NCBI GenBank assembly: GCA_021824575.1
Contig: JAKAKJ010000069.1
Coordinates: 1-34,542, forward strand
Direction: 5' to 3'
Length of the DNA: 34,542 bases
Source of the DNA: Chloroflexota bacterium
GTDB lineage: Bacteria; Chloroflexota; Anaerolineae; Anaerolineales; Villigracilaceae
In this document: positions 13,938 through 22,584 of the stretch, piece by piece
Numbering within the stretch: the stretch's first letter is position 1
Layout of the letters: each line of letters opens with the position of its first letter
Notes under the pieces: model-generated
Seen by the model: only the letters and a program-made list of their open reading frames with translations
Told to the model about the DNA's origin: nothing
The model's database searches: none
Position numbers and translations under genes: made by a program

Positions 13938-15881
13938 ATGTTGTCTTCCCATAAATCTTCGGCGGGACTGAAGTCCCTTCTCAGTTCGTGGAAAGCCCGT
14001 AAGGGCTTCCACGTATTGAGGTGGGGACTTTTAGTCCCCGGCCTTTTAATCATCACCATTCTTGCCTTAACGCTAGCGGGCTGCGTAAAACAGACAACCG
14101 ACTCCCCCACTCCATCGCCAACGGTTGAAACGCCCACGCCGACATTATCGCTTATGGACAGCGCAAAGAATAATAATGTAATGATCCTGTCCATCGAAGA
14201 GAATGGGGACGCGCATCTCTTCGCGTATGACCCAGCCAAATCGAAGCTGACGCGTCTCACGTCCGGGAATTGGAGCGACATCACACCCGCGTTGAGTCCC
14301 GATGGAAAGTTCATCGCCTTCGCGTCCAATCGAAGCGGGCACTGGGACATCTACGAACTCATCATCCAGACCGGCGAAGTCAAACAATTAACGAACACGC
14401 CCGAATATGATTCATCGCCTGCATGGTCACCGGACATGGCGTGGATCGCGTACGAAACATACCAAAACGGCAACCTCGATATTGCCATCCTTTCGCTCAA
14501 CGATGCGAGTCAAAAACCGATTCTGTTGACGAGCGGCTCGTCATCGAATCATTCGCCGGTCTGGTCTCCGAACGGACGCGAAATTGCATTCGTGTCCGAC
14601 CGCTCCGGCAATTCGGATATCTGGATCGCGGACTTGAATAAAACCGACAATCGTTTCACCGATTTGACAAACACAACGCAGACCGCGGAAACACATCCGG
14701 CGTGGAGCCCAGATGGAAGCCATCTTGCGTGGGCCGCATCTTCGACGACGAATCTCTCAAACAACGGCATTTATGTTTGGGATGAAAAAAATCCGGACAA
14801 AGCGCCGGTTTGGGTCGGCGATGGAAATTGGCCCGCATGGAATCCGCGCGGCGATGCAATCGTTACATCGGTGGACGAGCCGAATCAGGAAATGCTGACA
14901 GCGTACACATTGCAAGGTCAGCCTTTGCTTTTGCCCACACCTCTGCCCGGACATTTAGATGGTTTGATATGGCCCAGTCTCACCCTGCCAGGTCAGATGC
15001 CGCTCGCATATCAACAAGCCGCGGAGCAAACTCCGCCCGCGCTTTGGGAGCCGCTCATCACGCCGATAACAGGCGTGCCCGCGCAACGTTGGTATGTTGT
15101 TCCGCTCCCAGACGTGCAAGCGCCATATCCCGAATTGCATGATCTCGTCAAGGATTCATTCGAGGCATTGCGCCAGCGCGTTATCCAGGAAACCGGATGG
15201 GACGCACTTGCGAGTCTCCAAAACGCGTACGTGCCGTTGACCACCGCACTCGATCCGGGACTTGGACAGGATTGGCTTTACACTGGACGCGCATTTGCCA
15301 TCAACTCGTTGATGGTCAATGCCGGATGGATGACAGTCGCGCGCGAAGACATTGGCGCGCAAACGTATTGGCGTTTGTATTTGCGCGCGCAGAATCAGGA
15401 TGGCACACAGGGCGCGCCGATTGAAGATCCGCCGTGGGATTTGAATGCCCGCTACGAATTGGACCCGGTAACGTATGAGGCGGGCGGAAAATATTCCTCC
15501 ATCCCAGCCGGATACTGGATTGACTTCACATCGTTGGCCGCCGCGTACGGCTGGGAACGTTTGCCCGCTTTGCCCAATTGGCGAAACTATTATGCGGGCG
15601 CGCGCTTTACTGAATTTGCAAAGACAGACGGCCTCGATTGGAATTCCGCGATGCTGGAGTTGTATCCGCCCGAAGCGCTGTACACCGCGACACCGGTCCT
15701 GCCTCCAACCGGCACGCCGACGAAGACGCCGATTCCGTCCAGCACCCCCGCACCGACGAGAACTCCGTACGCAACCGGCACGCCGACGCTTTCGCCCACG
15801 CCATCCAACACGCCGACCCCGAGCAATACACCATTGCCGACAGACACGCCGCCGACGATTATTCCAACTTTTAACCCGTGA
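13938..15881 (+). CDS. TolB-like (PD40) beta-propeller lipoprotein with unassigned C-terminal domain
   Basis: Up to 647 residues. A hydrophobic segment ending in the lipobox LTLAGC (Cys at 49) makes it an exported lipoprotein, followed by a short PT-rich linker. Residues 75-290 hold at least four PD40/TolB propeller repeats (ALSPDGKFIAFASNRSG, AWSPDMAWIAYET, VWSPNGREIAFVSDRSG, AWSPDGSHLAWA), usually protein- or ligand-binding. Residues 385-600 form a separate domain I cannot name (GLGQDWLYTGRAF, NWRNYYAGARF). The tail is Pro/Thr-rich low complexity. The first 26 codons lie in a palindromic repeat, so translation may instead start at TTG 14016, which gives a compact signal peptide. The M23 gene overlaps its stop by four bases, so the two products are probably co-translated and work together at the surface. 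Confidence 0.78.
   Translation: MLSSHKSSAGLKSLLSSWKARKGFHVLRWGLLVPGLLIITILALTLAGCVKQTTDSPTPSPTVETPTPTLSLMDSAKNNNVMILSIEENGDAHLFAYDPAKSKLTRLTSGNWSDITPALSPDGKFIAFASNRSGHWDIYELIIQTGEVKQLTNTPEYDSSPAWSPDMAWIAYETYQNGNLDIAILSLNDASQKPILLTSGSSSNHSPVWSPNGREIAFVSDRSGNSDIWIADLNKTDNRFTDLTNTTQTAETHPAWSPDGSHLAWAASSTTNLSNNGIYVWDEKNPDKAPVWVGDGNWPAWNPRGDAIVTSVDEPNQEMLTAYTLQGQPLLLPTPLPGHLDGLIWPSLTLPGQMPLAYQQAAEQTPPALWEPLITPITGVPAQRWYVVPLPDVQAPYPELHDLVKDSFEALRQRVIQETGWDALASLQNAYVPLTTALDPGLGQDWLYTGRAFAINSLMVNAGWMTVAREDIGAQTYWRLYLRAQNQDGTQGAPIEDPPWDLNARYELDPVTYEAGGKYSSIPAGYWIDFTSLAAAYGWERLPALPNWRNYYAGARFTEFAKTDGLDWNSAMLELYPPEALYTATPVLPPTGTPTKTPIPSSTPAPTRTPYATGTPTLSPTPSNTPTPSNTPLPTDTPPTIIPTFNP
13964..14039. repeat. 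Tandem of three palindromes overlapping the start of the TolB-like gene
   Basis: Three adjacent stem-loops: GGGACT-GA-AGTCCC (13964-13977), GTGGAAAGCCC with GGGCTTCCAC (13988-14012) and GGGGACT-TTT-AGTCCCC (14023-14039). This has the look of a mobile intergenic palindrome cluster. It is read as coding sequence if the gene starts at 13938. Confidence 0.8.
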
Positions 15882-16924
15882 AGCGAATCGTACTGTTTGT
15901 TTTATTGGCTGCATTACTAAGCGGATGCGCGGTCGCATCGAAATCAACCCCGACGCCAGTTGTCGCTGGTTTAACGGAATCCGTTTCCCAGTCTGAGAGC
16001 GAAGCGGCCACCCCAACGCTCGAACCGTTTCGATTTGATCTTCCGACGCCAGGCGCGCCGCCCGTTTCGGGATGGCGTCCGCCGTTATATCCAATTCCGT
16101 GGGCTGTCTCACCATACGACCATTTTTATTTTGCGCGCCCGATTGCGGCGGATGAAGTGAACTGGCCGCTCGCCATCTATCGCTACGGCGGCGTCTTCTT
16201 TGGCAACACAGTCCACACCGGCGTGGATATTGACGCTCCCTACGGCACGCCGATTATCGCCGCGGGGCCTGGCACGGTTATTTGGGCAGATTGGGGCTTA
16301 TTCACCGAAGCGCCCGGCAATCACGCTGATCCATACGGGCAGGCCGTTGCCATCCGCATGGATTTTGGTTACAAGGGTCAGCAGCTTTATTCAGTTTATG
16401 CTCACATGAGCAAGATCATTGCGGTAGTTGGGCAACATGTCAACACTGGCGATGTGATCGGCTTGGTTGGCGCGACCGGTGCAACAACCGGTCCGCATGT
16501 GCACTTCGAAGTTCGTTTGGGATACAACTCGTTCTATCGGACGTTCAATCCCGAACTTTGGATGGCACCGCCGGAAGGCTGGGGCGTTTTGGTTGGCAGC
16601 ATTAGCGACGATAATTTGATGACGCTTCAACAACTCGAAGTGTATGTCACCAACACAACAACAAACAACACACTGATGGTAAAAACGTACGGCCCCGGCC
16701 CGGTCAATCATGATCCGTATTACGATGAGAATATGGTGCTTGGCGATTTGCCAGCCGGGTTGTACAAAGTGGTTTTGAACTTCGATGGATTGAAACAAGA
16801 CTGGATGTACATCTATCCCGGTCAGGTAACATACTTCACCTTCCGCGGCACACAGGGATTCAAAGTCGGCCCGCCTCCAACGCCGAAGCTGGATTTTCTT
16901 CCAACGGTCACGCCTACGCCATAG
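15878..16924 (+). CDS. M23-family peptidase lipoprotein
   Basis: A 348-residue protein starting at GTG in a GTGA overlap with the preceding stop. The signal peptide VLLAALLSGC ends in a lipobox (Cys17). Residues 105-215 form an M23/LytM-like peptidase: zinc ligands in HTGVDIDAP, the YAHMS segment and the GPHVHFEVR segment are all intact, so it should be an active endopeptidase on peptidoglycan cross-bridges or a similar substrate. About 130 residues of beta-rich sequence follow (LQQLEVYVTN ... YIYPGQVTYFTF), ending in a PT-rich tail. Translational coupling to the propeller lipoprotein suggests a shared complex at the cell envelope. Confidence 0.85.
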   Translation: MKRIVLFVLLAALLSGCAVASKSTPTPVVAGLTESVSQSESEAATPTLEPFRFDLPTPGAPPVSGWRPPLYPIPWAVSPYDHFYFARPIAADEVNWPLAIYRYGGVFFGNTVHTGVDIDAPYGTPIIAAGPGTVIWADWGLFTEAPGNHADPYGQAVAIRMDFGYKGQQLYSVYAHMSKIIAVVGQHVNTGDVIGLVGATGATTGPHVHFEVRLGYNSFYRTFNPELWMAPPEGWGVLVGSISDDNLMTLQQLEVYVTNTTTNNTLMVKTYGPGPVNHDPYYDENMVLGDLPAGLYKVVLNFDGLKQDWMYIYPGQVTYFTFRGTQGFKVGPPPTPKLDFLPTVTPTP

Positions 16925-16952
16925 CCAAAGCAAATTCCCAATTTGCCGTCCC

Positions 16953-16980
16953 TTGACGGACTGAACATCTGTGCTATACT
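16953..16980 (+). promoter_or_regulatory. recA promoter with a LexA-type SOS box in the spacer
   Basis: TTGACG (16953-16958), a 16-base spacer, then TATACT (16975-16980). Inside the spacer, GAAC-ATCT-GTGC (16963-16974) matches the GAAC-N4-GTTC SOS box of Gram-positive-type LexA with one mismatch. A repressor there would occlude both promoter boxes. No lexA gene is in the window. Confidence 0.6.
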
Positions 16981-17028
16981 TTTGCCAACCACAATTTGAC
17001 CCGTAAATTTGTATTTGGAGAATAAACC

Positions 17029-18144
<1,116 letters not shown>

Positions 18145-18149
18145 TTTTC

Positions 18150-18180
18150 TGTAGGGACGAAGCATCGCTTCGCCCCTACA
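18150..18180. repeat. 31-bp palindrome after recA (third, related palindrome)
   Basis: TGTAGGGACGAAGC, a 3-base centre, GCTTCGCCCCTACA; one arm mismatch (a possible G-U pair). It shares the GTAGGG...CCCTAC ends with the two copies around the DUF1015 gene but has a different inner sequence (CGAAGC rather than CACAGC). It may act as the recA terminator. Confidence 0.75.
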
Positions 18181-18194
18181 TTATTTTTGGGGAT

Positions 18195-18746
18195 ATGAGA
18201 CATCGCTTCTTTCCGCGCTCGAACCGGATCGCCGTTATATCAATTTTGATTCTGGCCCTGAGTTCGTGCGCGCCAACCTCCACACCGACACCTTTCGTCG
18301 CGCCCACGGAAGCGCCGCAGCTCCTTCAGGCCGCACAACCGACCGCCATTATTTCAACGCCGACCATTGTTCCAACTCCGATTCTTCCGACTCCAACTTC
18401 CACACCCCCATGCACCAACAATTTGACCTTTGATCGAGATGTCACGATTCAAGATGGAACAACCGTCACACCTAATCAATCCATTGACAAGCGATGGCTG
18501 GTGACCAACAGCGGGACCTGCAATTGGGATTCAAGCTATCACTTGAAGTTGATTGGCGGTGACGCAATGGGTGCGGCCGCTGAACAAGCCCTGTATCCCG
18601 CCCGCGCGGGAGCGCAAGTCACCCTTCGAATCATTTTCGCCGCGCCTTCGACTGCCGGGGATTATCAAGGCGATTGGCAGGCCATCGCACCAGATGGGAC
18701 AGCGTTTGGCGATGATGTGTCCATCAAAATCTCTGTGTCGCCATAA
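18195..18746 (+). CDS. Lipoprotein with NBR1-Ig-like domain
   Basis: A 183-residue protein. MRHRFFPRSNRIAVISILILALSSC is a lipoprotein signal with Cys25, then a long Pro/Thr linker. The domain from about residue 80 to the end (NLTFDRDVTIQDGTTVTPNQS, the WLVTNSGTCNWD segment, LIIFAAP-like strand, GDYQGDWQAIAPDG) matches the NBR1/Next-to-BRCA1 central Ig-like domain, which bacteria use as an extracellular adhesive or carrier module. I chose ATG at 18195 with GGGG upstream; an in-frame extension to 18141 overlaps the recA stop and the palindrome and is unlikely. The partner is unknown. Confidence 0.75.
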   Translation: MRHRFFPRSNRIAVISILILALSSCAPTSTPTPFVAPTEAPQLLQAAQPTAIISTPTIVPTPILPTPTSTPPCTNNLTFDRDVTIQDGTTVTPNQSIDKRWLVTNSGTCNWDSSYHLKLIGGDAMGAAAEQALYPARAGAQVTLRIIFAAPSTAGDYQGDWQAIAPDGTAFGDDVSIKISVSP

Positions 18747-18769
18747 TCGCTTCAAAATGGAGCAGGCTC

Positions 18770-19411
18770 ATGAAGACGACAAATGCAAAACAAATTCTCA
18801 CTCAAAAAGAACCAGCCAGACTCTACGAAGTAGTTGAGCCTGCGCTCAAAGATGCTGAACTGCGCGACCTGCTTGTCGAAGGAAGTTTCGCAAAAGACGA
18901 GACTTATCGCTACAACTGCGTGCGCGTTCTATTTCGTGCAATCGCGCAGAGTCCTGATTTGTTCTATCAATATTGGGATCGTTTCGAAAAGATGATTGAC
19001 AGTCCCAATGGCTTTCATCGTTCTGCAGCCGCACAAGCCATCGCTTATCTGTCATCTGTGGATACTGATTGCAGGCTGGATTTGATCTTCGACCATTATC
19101 TTGATCTGCTCGATGATAACAAAGTGATGGTCACGCATTACTTCATCGAAACGCTGAAATTGATTTGCCTTGCCAGACCTGATTTTCAACACAAGATCAT
19201 CTCCGCTTTGCTAAACATTGATAAAACAAAACATCCGCTCAAACGCAAAGATTTGCTAAAAGCAGATGTAATCAATACGTTCGACCAACTCTTCGATGTT
19301 CTGCCCCCACCCGATCAAAGAAAAGCAGTGGCTTTCGCCGGCGCGCAATTGGATTGCAGCAGTTCGAAGACGCGCAAGGCAGCGAAGGAATTTCAACAGA
19401 AGCACAAATGA
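18770..19411 (+). CDS. HEAT/ARM-like helical repeat protein, function unknown
   Basis: A 213-residue soluble, mostly helical protein. Repeated helix pairs such as YRYNCVRVLFRAIAQSPDLF, FHRSAAAQAIAYLSSVD and VTHYFIETLKLICLARPDF are spaced about 40 residues apart, as in HEAT-type scaffolds. No catalytic motif or signal peptide is seen. It follows the NBR1-Ig lipoprotein by 23 bases on the same strand and ends just before a terminator. AT-rich relative to recA. The fold is inferred from pattern only. Confidence 0.62.
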   Translation: MKTTNAKQILTQKEPARLYEVVEPALKDAELRDLLVEGSFAKDETYRYNCVRVLFRAIAQSPDLFYQYWDRFEKMIDSPNGFHRSAAAQAIAYLSSVDTDCRLDLIFDHYLDLLDDNKVMVTHYFIETLKLICLARPDFQHKIISALLNIDKTKHPLKRKDLLKADVINTFDQLFDVLPPPDQRKAVAFAGAQLDCSSSKTRKAAKEFQQKHK

Positions 19412-19438
19412 GAAAACTTTTCGCTCATGCCCATCCAA

Positions 19439-19463
19439 ATGGATGGGCCGTTTTGTCTCGTTC
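19439..19463 (+). terminator. Terminator after the helical-repeat gene
   Basis: GCCCATCC-AAAT-GGATGGGC (19439-19458), a perfect 8-base stem with a tetraloop, followed by CGTTTTGTCT. It separates the recA-side genes from the cytochrome bd module. Confidence 0.75.
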
Positions 19464-19551
19464 CGTTTGAGAAAAAGTTCACATGATTTTTGTAACACAG
19501 CAGATGTGACATTCCGTACTTTATATTTTTCGCAAAAACCTTTACAGTTTG

Positions 19552-19565
19552 GGTAATCGTTTACC
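19552..19565 (+). promoter_or_regulatory. Candidate operator upstream of the Rrf2 gene
   Basis: GGTAA-TCGT-TTACC, a short inverted repeat 19 bases upstream of the start codon. Its place near the expected promoter makes it a candidate autoregulatory site for the Rrf2 protein. The arms are only 5 bases, so this could be chance. Confidence 0.35.
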
Positions 19566-19583
19566 TAATCCGTAAGGGTCGAA

Positions 19584-20033
19584 ATGCTTCGAATCAACCG
19601 CCAAACCGATTATGCTGTCCGTGTAGTCTTAGCCCTTGCAAAACGCGGCGAAGGCGCTAAATTGTCCACGAACGAGATTCAGCAGGAGATGCTGATTCCA
19701 CCTTCGTTCATGTCGCGAATCGTAGCTCAATTGGCAAAAACCGGCCTGCTTAACACCTTCCCCGGCCGCGAGGGCGGATTGATGCTTCCGCGTCCGGCAG
19801 CGCAAATCACGCTCAAAGATGTGGTCGAGGCTTTCGAGGGGCCAATTCTTCTTTCCGTGTGCATGCAGGCCAAAGGTGAAGATGACTGCCCCTTCCGGGC
19901 TAATTGTCCCGTCCGCACCAAGTGGGGACGCGTGCAAGTCGCCATGTTGCGCGAGATGGCATCCATTACTTTTGAAGATCTGGCAAAAGAATCTTTAGCG
20001 GTTCCCCTTGCAATTTCCAATCTAGTTTCATGA
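19584..20033 (+). CDS. Rrf2-family transcriptional regulator with Fe-S cysteines
   Basis: A 149-residue winged-helix regulator. The N terminus MLRINRQTDYAVRVVLALAK and the helix IPPSFMSRIVAQLAKTGLL followed by GREGGLMLPRP form the Rrf2 DNA-binding domain. Three cysteines, Cys93, Cys102 and Cys108 (CX8CX5C), are where IscR and NsrR bind an iron-sulfur cluster; the first spacing is longer than the CX5CX5C of those two. It is immediately upstream of cydA on the same strand, so it most likely senses redox state, NO, oxygen or iron-sulfur status and controls the cytochrome bd genes. AAGGG lies just before the ATG. Confidence 0.88.
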   Translation: MLRINRQTDYAVRVVLALAKRGEGAKLSTNEIQQEMLIPPSFMSRIVAQLAKTGLLNTFPGREGGLMLPRPAAQITLKDVVEAFEGPILLSVCMQAKGEDDCPFRANCPVRTKWGRVQVAMLREMASITFEDLAKESLAVPLAISNLVS

Positions 20034-20037
20034 TTGA

Positions 20038-20071
20038 GTATGCAGCCGGAGGGCATGCATACCAAATTTTT
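20038..20071 (+). promoter_or_regulatory. Stem-loop with T-tract between the regulator and cydA
   Basis: GTATGC (20038-20043) can pair with GCATAC (20057-20062), followed by CAAATTTTTTT. It is terminator-like but the stem is only 6 bases, and it lies within 15 bases of the cydA ribosome binding site AAGGAG. It may be a weak terminator or attenuator that separates regulator and oxidase expression. Confidence 0.4.
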
Positions 20072-20085
20072 TTGAAGGAGAAGCT

Positions 20086-21471
20086 ATGGATCCACTTACT
20101 CTATCGCGGTGGCAATTCGGTCTGACAACCGTTTACCACTTCCTCTTCGTCCCGCTCACCTTGGGTCTTGGCTGGTTCGTTGCCTACATGCAAACCCGCT
20201 ACTACCAGACCAAAGATGAGACATTCCACAAAATGGCCAAGTTTTGGGGAAAGCTGTTCCTGATCAACTTTGCCATCGGTGTGGTGACGGGCATCGTACA
20301 GGAATTCCAGTTCGGCATGAACTGGTCGGAATACAGCCGCTTCGTGGGCGACATCTTCGGCGCGCCGCTCGCCATCGAAGCATTGCTGGCTTTCTTTCTC
20401 GAATCCACTTTCCTTGGAATATGGATTTTCGGCGAAGGCAAAGTGCCTGAGAAAGTTCATTTGGCTTCGATCTGGCTGGCCGCCATCGGCTCGAACCTTT
20501 CCGCGTTATGGATTCTGCTCGCCAACGGCTGGATGCAGCATCCGGTTGGCTTCGTTATTGACCCGGCAACGGGCCGCCCAATGCTGAATGATTTCTTTGC
20601 CCTTGCCACCAACCCCAAAGGCTGGCTCTTTTTCTTCCACACCATTGCATCCGGATTGGCAACCGCCAGTTTCCTGATCCTGGGCGTGAGCGCCTATCAC
20701 ATCGTCCGCCAAAACAGCGTGACATTGTTCAAGCGTTCCTTCCAGATGGCCGCCATCGTTGGATTGATTGCGGCAGCGCTGGTCATCATTGACGGACACA
20801 CGCAAGGTCAATACGTCTATCAGACTCAGCCGATGAAGATGGCATCCATTGAGGCGCTTTGGAACACGGAGCAGCCCGCTTCATTCTCTGTCCTGACCAT
20901 TGGCGATCTGAGCGGCAAGAAAGAAGTTTGGTCCCTGCGTATTCCTGGTGTGACCAGCTTCCTGGCTTGCAACAATTTCAATTGTGCAGTACAGGGTGTG
21001 TATAACATCCAAGCGCAATATCAGCAGCAGTATGGACCCGGTGACTACATTCCACTGATGGTTTTCACCTACTGGACATTCCGCTTTATGTTCCTGACCG
21101 GCTTCCTGATGGCATTCCTTGCGATTGTCTTTCTGTTTGCCTTGCGTAAGGACATCGAAAAGGCTAAATGGATGAAGTGGGTTCCGTGGGTCATCGTTCT
21201 GCCTTATATCGCCAACATCAGCGGCTGGCTCCTGACCGAGATGGGTCGCCAGCCGTGGATTGTGCAGGGACTGCTCAAAGTCCAGGATGCGGTTTCGCCG
21301 AATCTGACCACCGTGGATCTGCTCATTTCGCTGATTGGCTATGTAGTTGTGTATGGCATATTAGCCGCTGCGGATTTCTATCTGATGAAGAAATACGCTA
21401 CTGCAGGCGTTGATATCCCCATGCAAGAATCTGTTGACCCTTCCTCTACGCTCGTCGGAGCGCAGGATTAA
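20086..21471 (+). CDS. cydA: Cytochrome bd quinol oxidase subunit I
   Basis: A 461-residue membrane protein that oxidises quinol and reduces oxygen to water, with three hemes. Heme ligands are visible: His18 (VYHFLFVPLTLG), His185 (FFFHTIASG) and Met335 (TFRFMFLTGF). Glu98 and Glu106 (IEALLAFFLEST) fit the proton-channel glutamates, and GRQPW (387-391) is the family signature. The Q-loop is short (no long insertion as in E. coli-type enzymes) and contains two cysteines five residues apart (Cys295 and Cys300). AAGGAG precedes the ATG by 6 bases. It is followed after 15 bases by cydB. Confidence 0.97.
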   Translation: MDPLTLSRWQFGLTTVYHFLFVPLTLGLGWFVAYMQTRYYQTKDETFHKMAKFWGKLFLINFAIGVVTGIVQEFQFGMNWSEYSRFVGDIFGAPLAIEALLAFFLESTFLGIWIFGEGKVPEKVHLASIWLAAIGSNLSALWILLANGWMQHPVGFVIDPATGRPMLNDFFALATNPKGWLFFFHTIASGLATASFLILGVSAYHIVRQNSVTLFKRSFQMAAIVGLIAAALVIIDGHTQGQYVYQTQPMKMASIEALWNTEQPASFSVLTIGDLSGKKEVWSLRIPGVTSFLACNNFNCAVQGVYNIQAQYQQQYGPGDYIPLMVFTYWTFRFMFLTGFLMAFLAIVFLFALRKDIEKAKWMKWVPWVIVLPYIANISGWLLTEMGRQPWIVQGLLKVQDAVSPNLTTVDLLISLIGYVVVYGILAAADFYLMKKYATAGVDIPMQESVDPSSTLVGAQD

Positions 21472-21486
21472 TCGCGGAGGAACAAA

Positions 21487-22512
21487 ATGTCCTACGAATT
21501 TCTCCAAATACTTTGGTTCATCTTGATCGCCGTACTATGGATCGGCTTCTACTTCCTCGAAGGTTTTGACTTCGGCGTGGGAATGCTCCTGCCCTTCCTC
21601 AGTAAAAAGGATGTCGAACGCCGCGCCATCATCAATGCAATTGGTACAACCTGGGATGGCAACGAGGTCTGGCTCTTGACCGCTGGCGGTGCGACTTTTG
21701 CGGCATTTCCGCAATGGTATGCCACCATGTTCAGCGGTTTTTATCTGGCGCTGTTCCTGCTTCTGGTTGGGCTGATCATCCGCGGCGTCTCGTTCGAATA
21801 TCGTTCGAAAGATCCCGATCCCAAATGGCGCAATACGTTTGACTGGATGATCGCGGTCGGTTCATTCCTGCCCGCCCTCCTGCTTGGAACTGCTTTCGCC
21901 AACCTCGCCCGCGGCGTCCCGATTGATGCAAAGATGATGTACACCGGCAATCTGTTTACGTTGTTGAATCCTTATGGATTAATTGGCGGTCTGGCCACCG
22001 TGTCGGTTTTCCTTCTGCACGGAGCCAACTTCCTCGGTCTGAAGCTCGAAGGCGAATTGCGCGAACGCGTCCATGCGCTCTCCAAAAAACTTTATATTGC
22101 CGCCGCGATCATCACCGCATTACTGCTGGTCGGCACTTATTTCTACACCGACATCACCACAAAATTAGGTGTTGATCCTGGCATTACACCGATTGCAGCT
22201 TACGCCGCGTTGCTGTTGACCATCTTCTTCATCAACCGCAAGATGGAAGGCTGGGCCTTCATCATGACGGCGCTCCACATCGTGCTGACGCAGGTCACGT
22301 TCTTCATGCTGATGTTCCCGCGCGTGATGATCTCCAGCCTCAATCCGGATTGGAGCCTGACCATCTACAACGCCTCATCATCTCAATACACATTGTCGGT
22401 GATGAGCATCGTTGCCTTGATCTTCGTCCCCATTGTGCTTGCTTATCAAGGCTGGACCTATTACATGTTCCGCAAGCGTATCAGCACGGATAAGAAAAGC
22501 CTGGTTTACTAA
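21487..22512 (+). CDS. cydB: Cytochrome bd quinol oxidase subunit II
   Basis: A 341-residue membrane protein with about eight to nine helices, partner of CydA in the oxidase. The N-terminal block ILWFILIAVLWIGFYFLEGFDFGVG and GTTWDGNEVWLLTAGGATFAAFP are diagnostic of CydB. GGAGG lies 6-7 bases before the ATG. It is followed by a very strong hairpin (22522-22557) and then the cydDC gene on the same strand, so transcription into cydDC may be partly limited. Confidence 0.97.
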   Translation: MSYEFLQILWFILIAVLWIGFYFLEGFDFGVGMLLPFLSKKDVERRAIINAIGTTWDGNEVWLLTAGGATFAAFPQWYATMFSGFYLALFLLLVGLIIRGVSFEYRSKDPDPKWRNTFDWMIAVGSFLPALLLGTAFANLARGVPIDAKMMYTGNLFTLLNPYGLIGGLATVSVFLLHGANFLGLKLEGELRERVHALSKKLYIAAAIITALLLVGTYFYTDITTKLGVDPGITPIAAYAALLLTIFFINRKMEGWAFIMTALHIVLTQVTFFMLMFPRVMISSLNPDWSLTIYNASSSQYTLSVMSIVALIFVPIVLAYQGWTYYMFRKRISTDKKSLVY

Positions 22513-22521
22513 AGTTTGCAA

Positions 22522-22557
22522 GTTGGAAGGTTGCAGGCTACGCCTCAACCTTCCAAC
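22522..22557 (+). repeat. Strong hairpin between cydB and cydDC
   Basis: GTTGGAAGGTTG (22522-22533) pairs with CAACCTTCCAAC (22546-22557), and the interior AGGC-TAC-GCCT extends the stem past one unpaired base. There is no T-tract, so it is more likely an mRNA stabiliser or dispersed palindrome than a full terminator. Similar CAACCTTC words occur in the linker of CydDC. Confidence 0.8.
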
Positions 22558-22584
22558 CATTTAACTTGACACTTGATACACAGC

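Noticed and set aside
15156-16115. A 319-residue minus-strand frame across the TolB-like/M23 junction
   Set aside because: Arg-rich translation with no motifs, opposite two genes with clear signals.
19490-19512. TGTAACA/TGTGACA direct words upstream of the Rrf2 gene considered as a CRP/FNR site
   Set aside because: The words are direct, not inverted, and do not fit TTGAT-N4-ATCAA or TGTGA-N6-TCACA.
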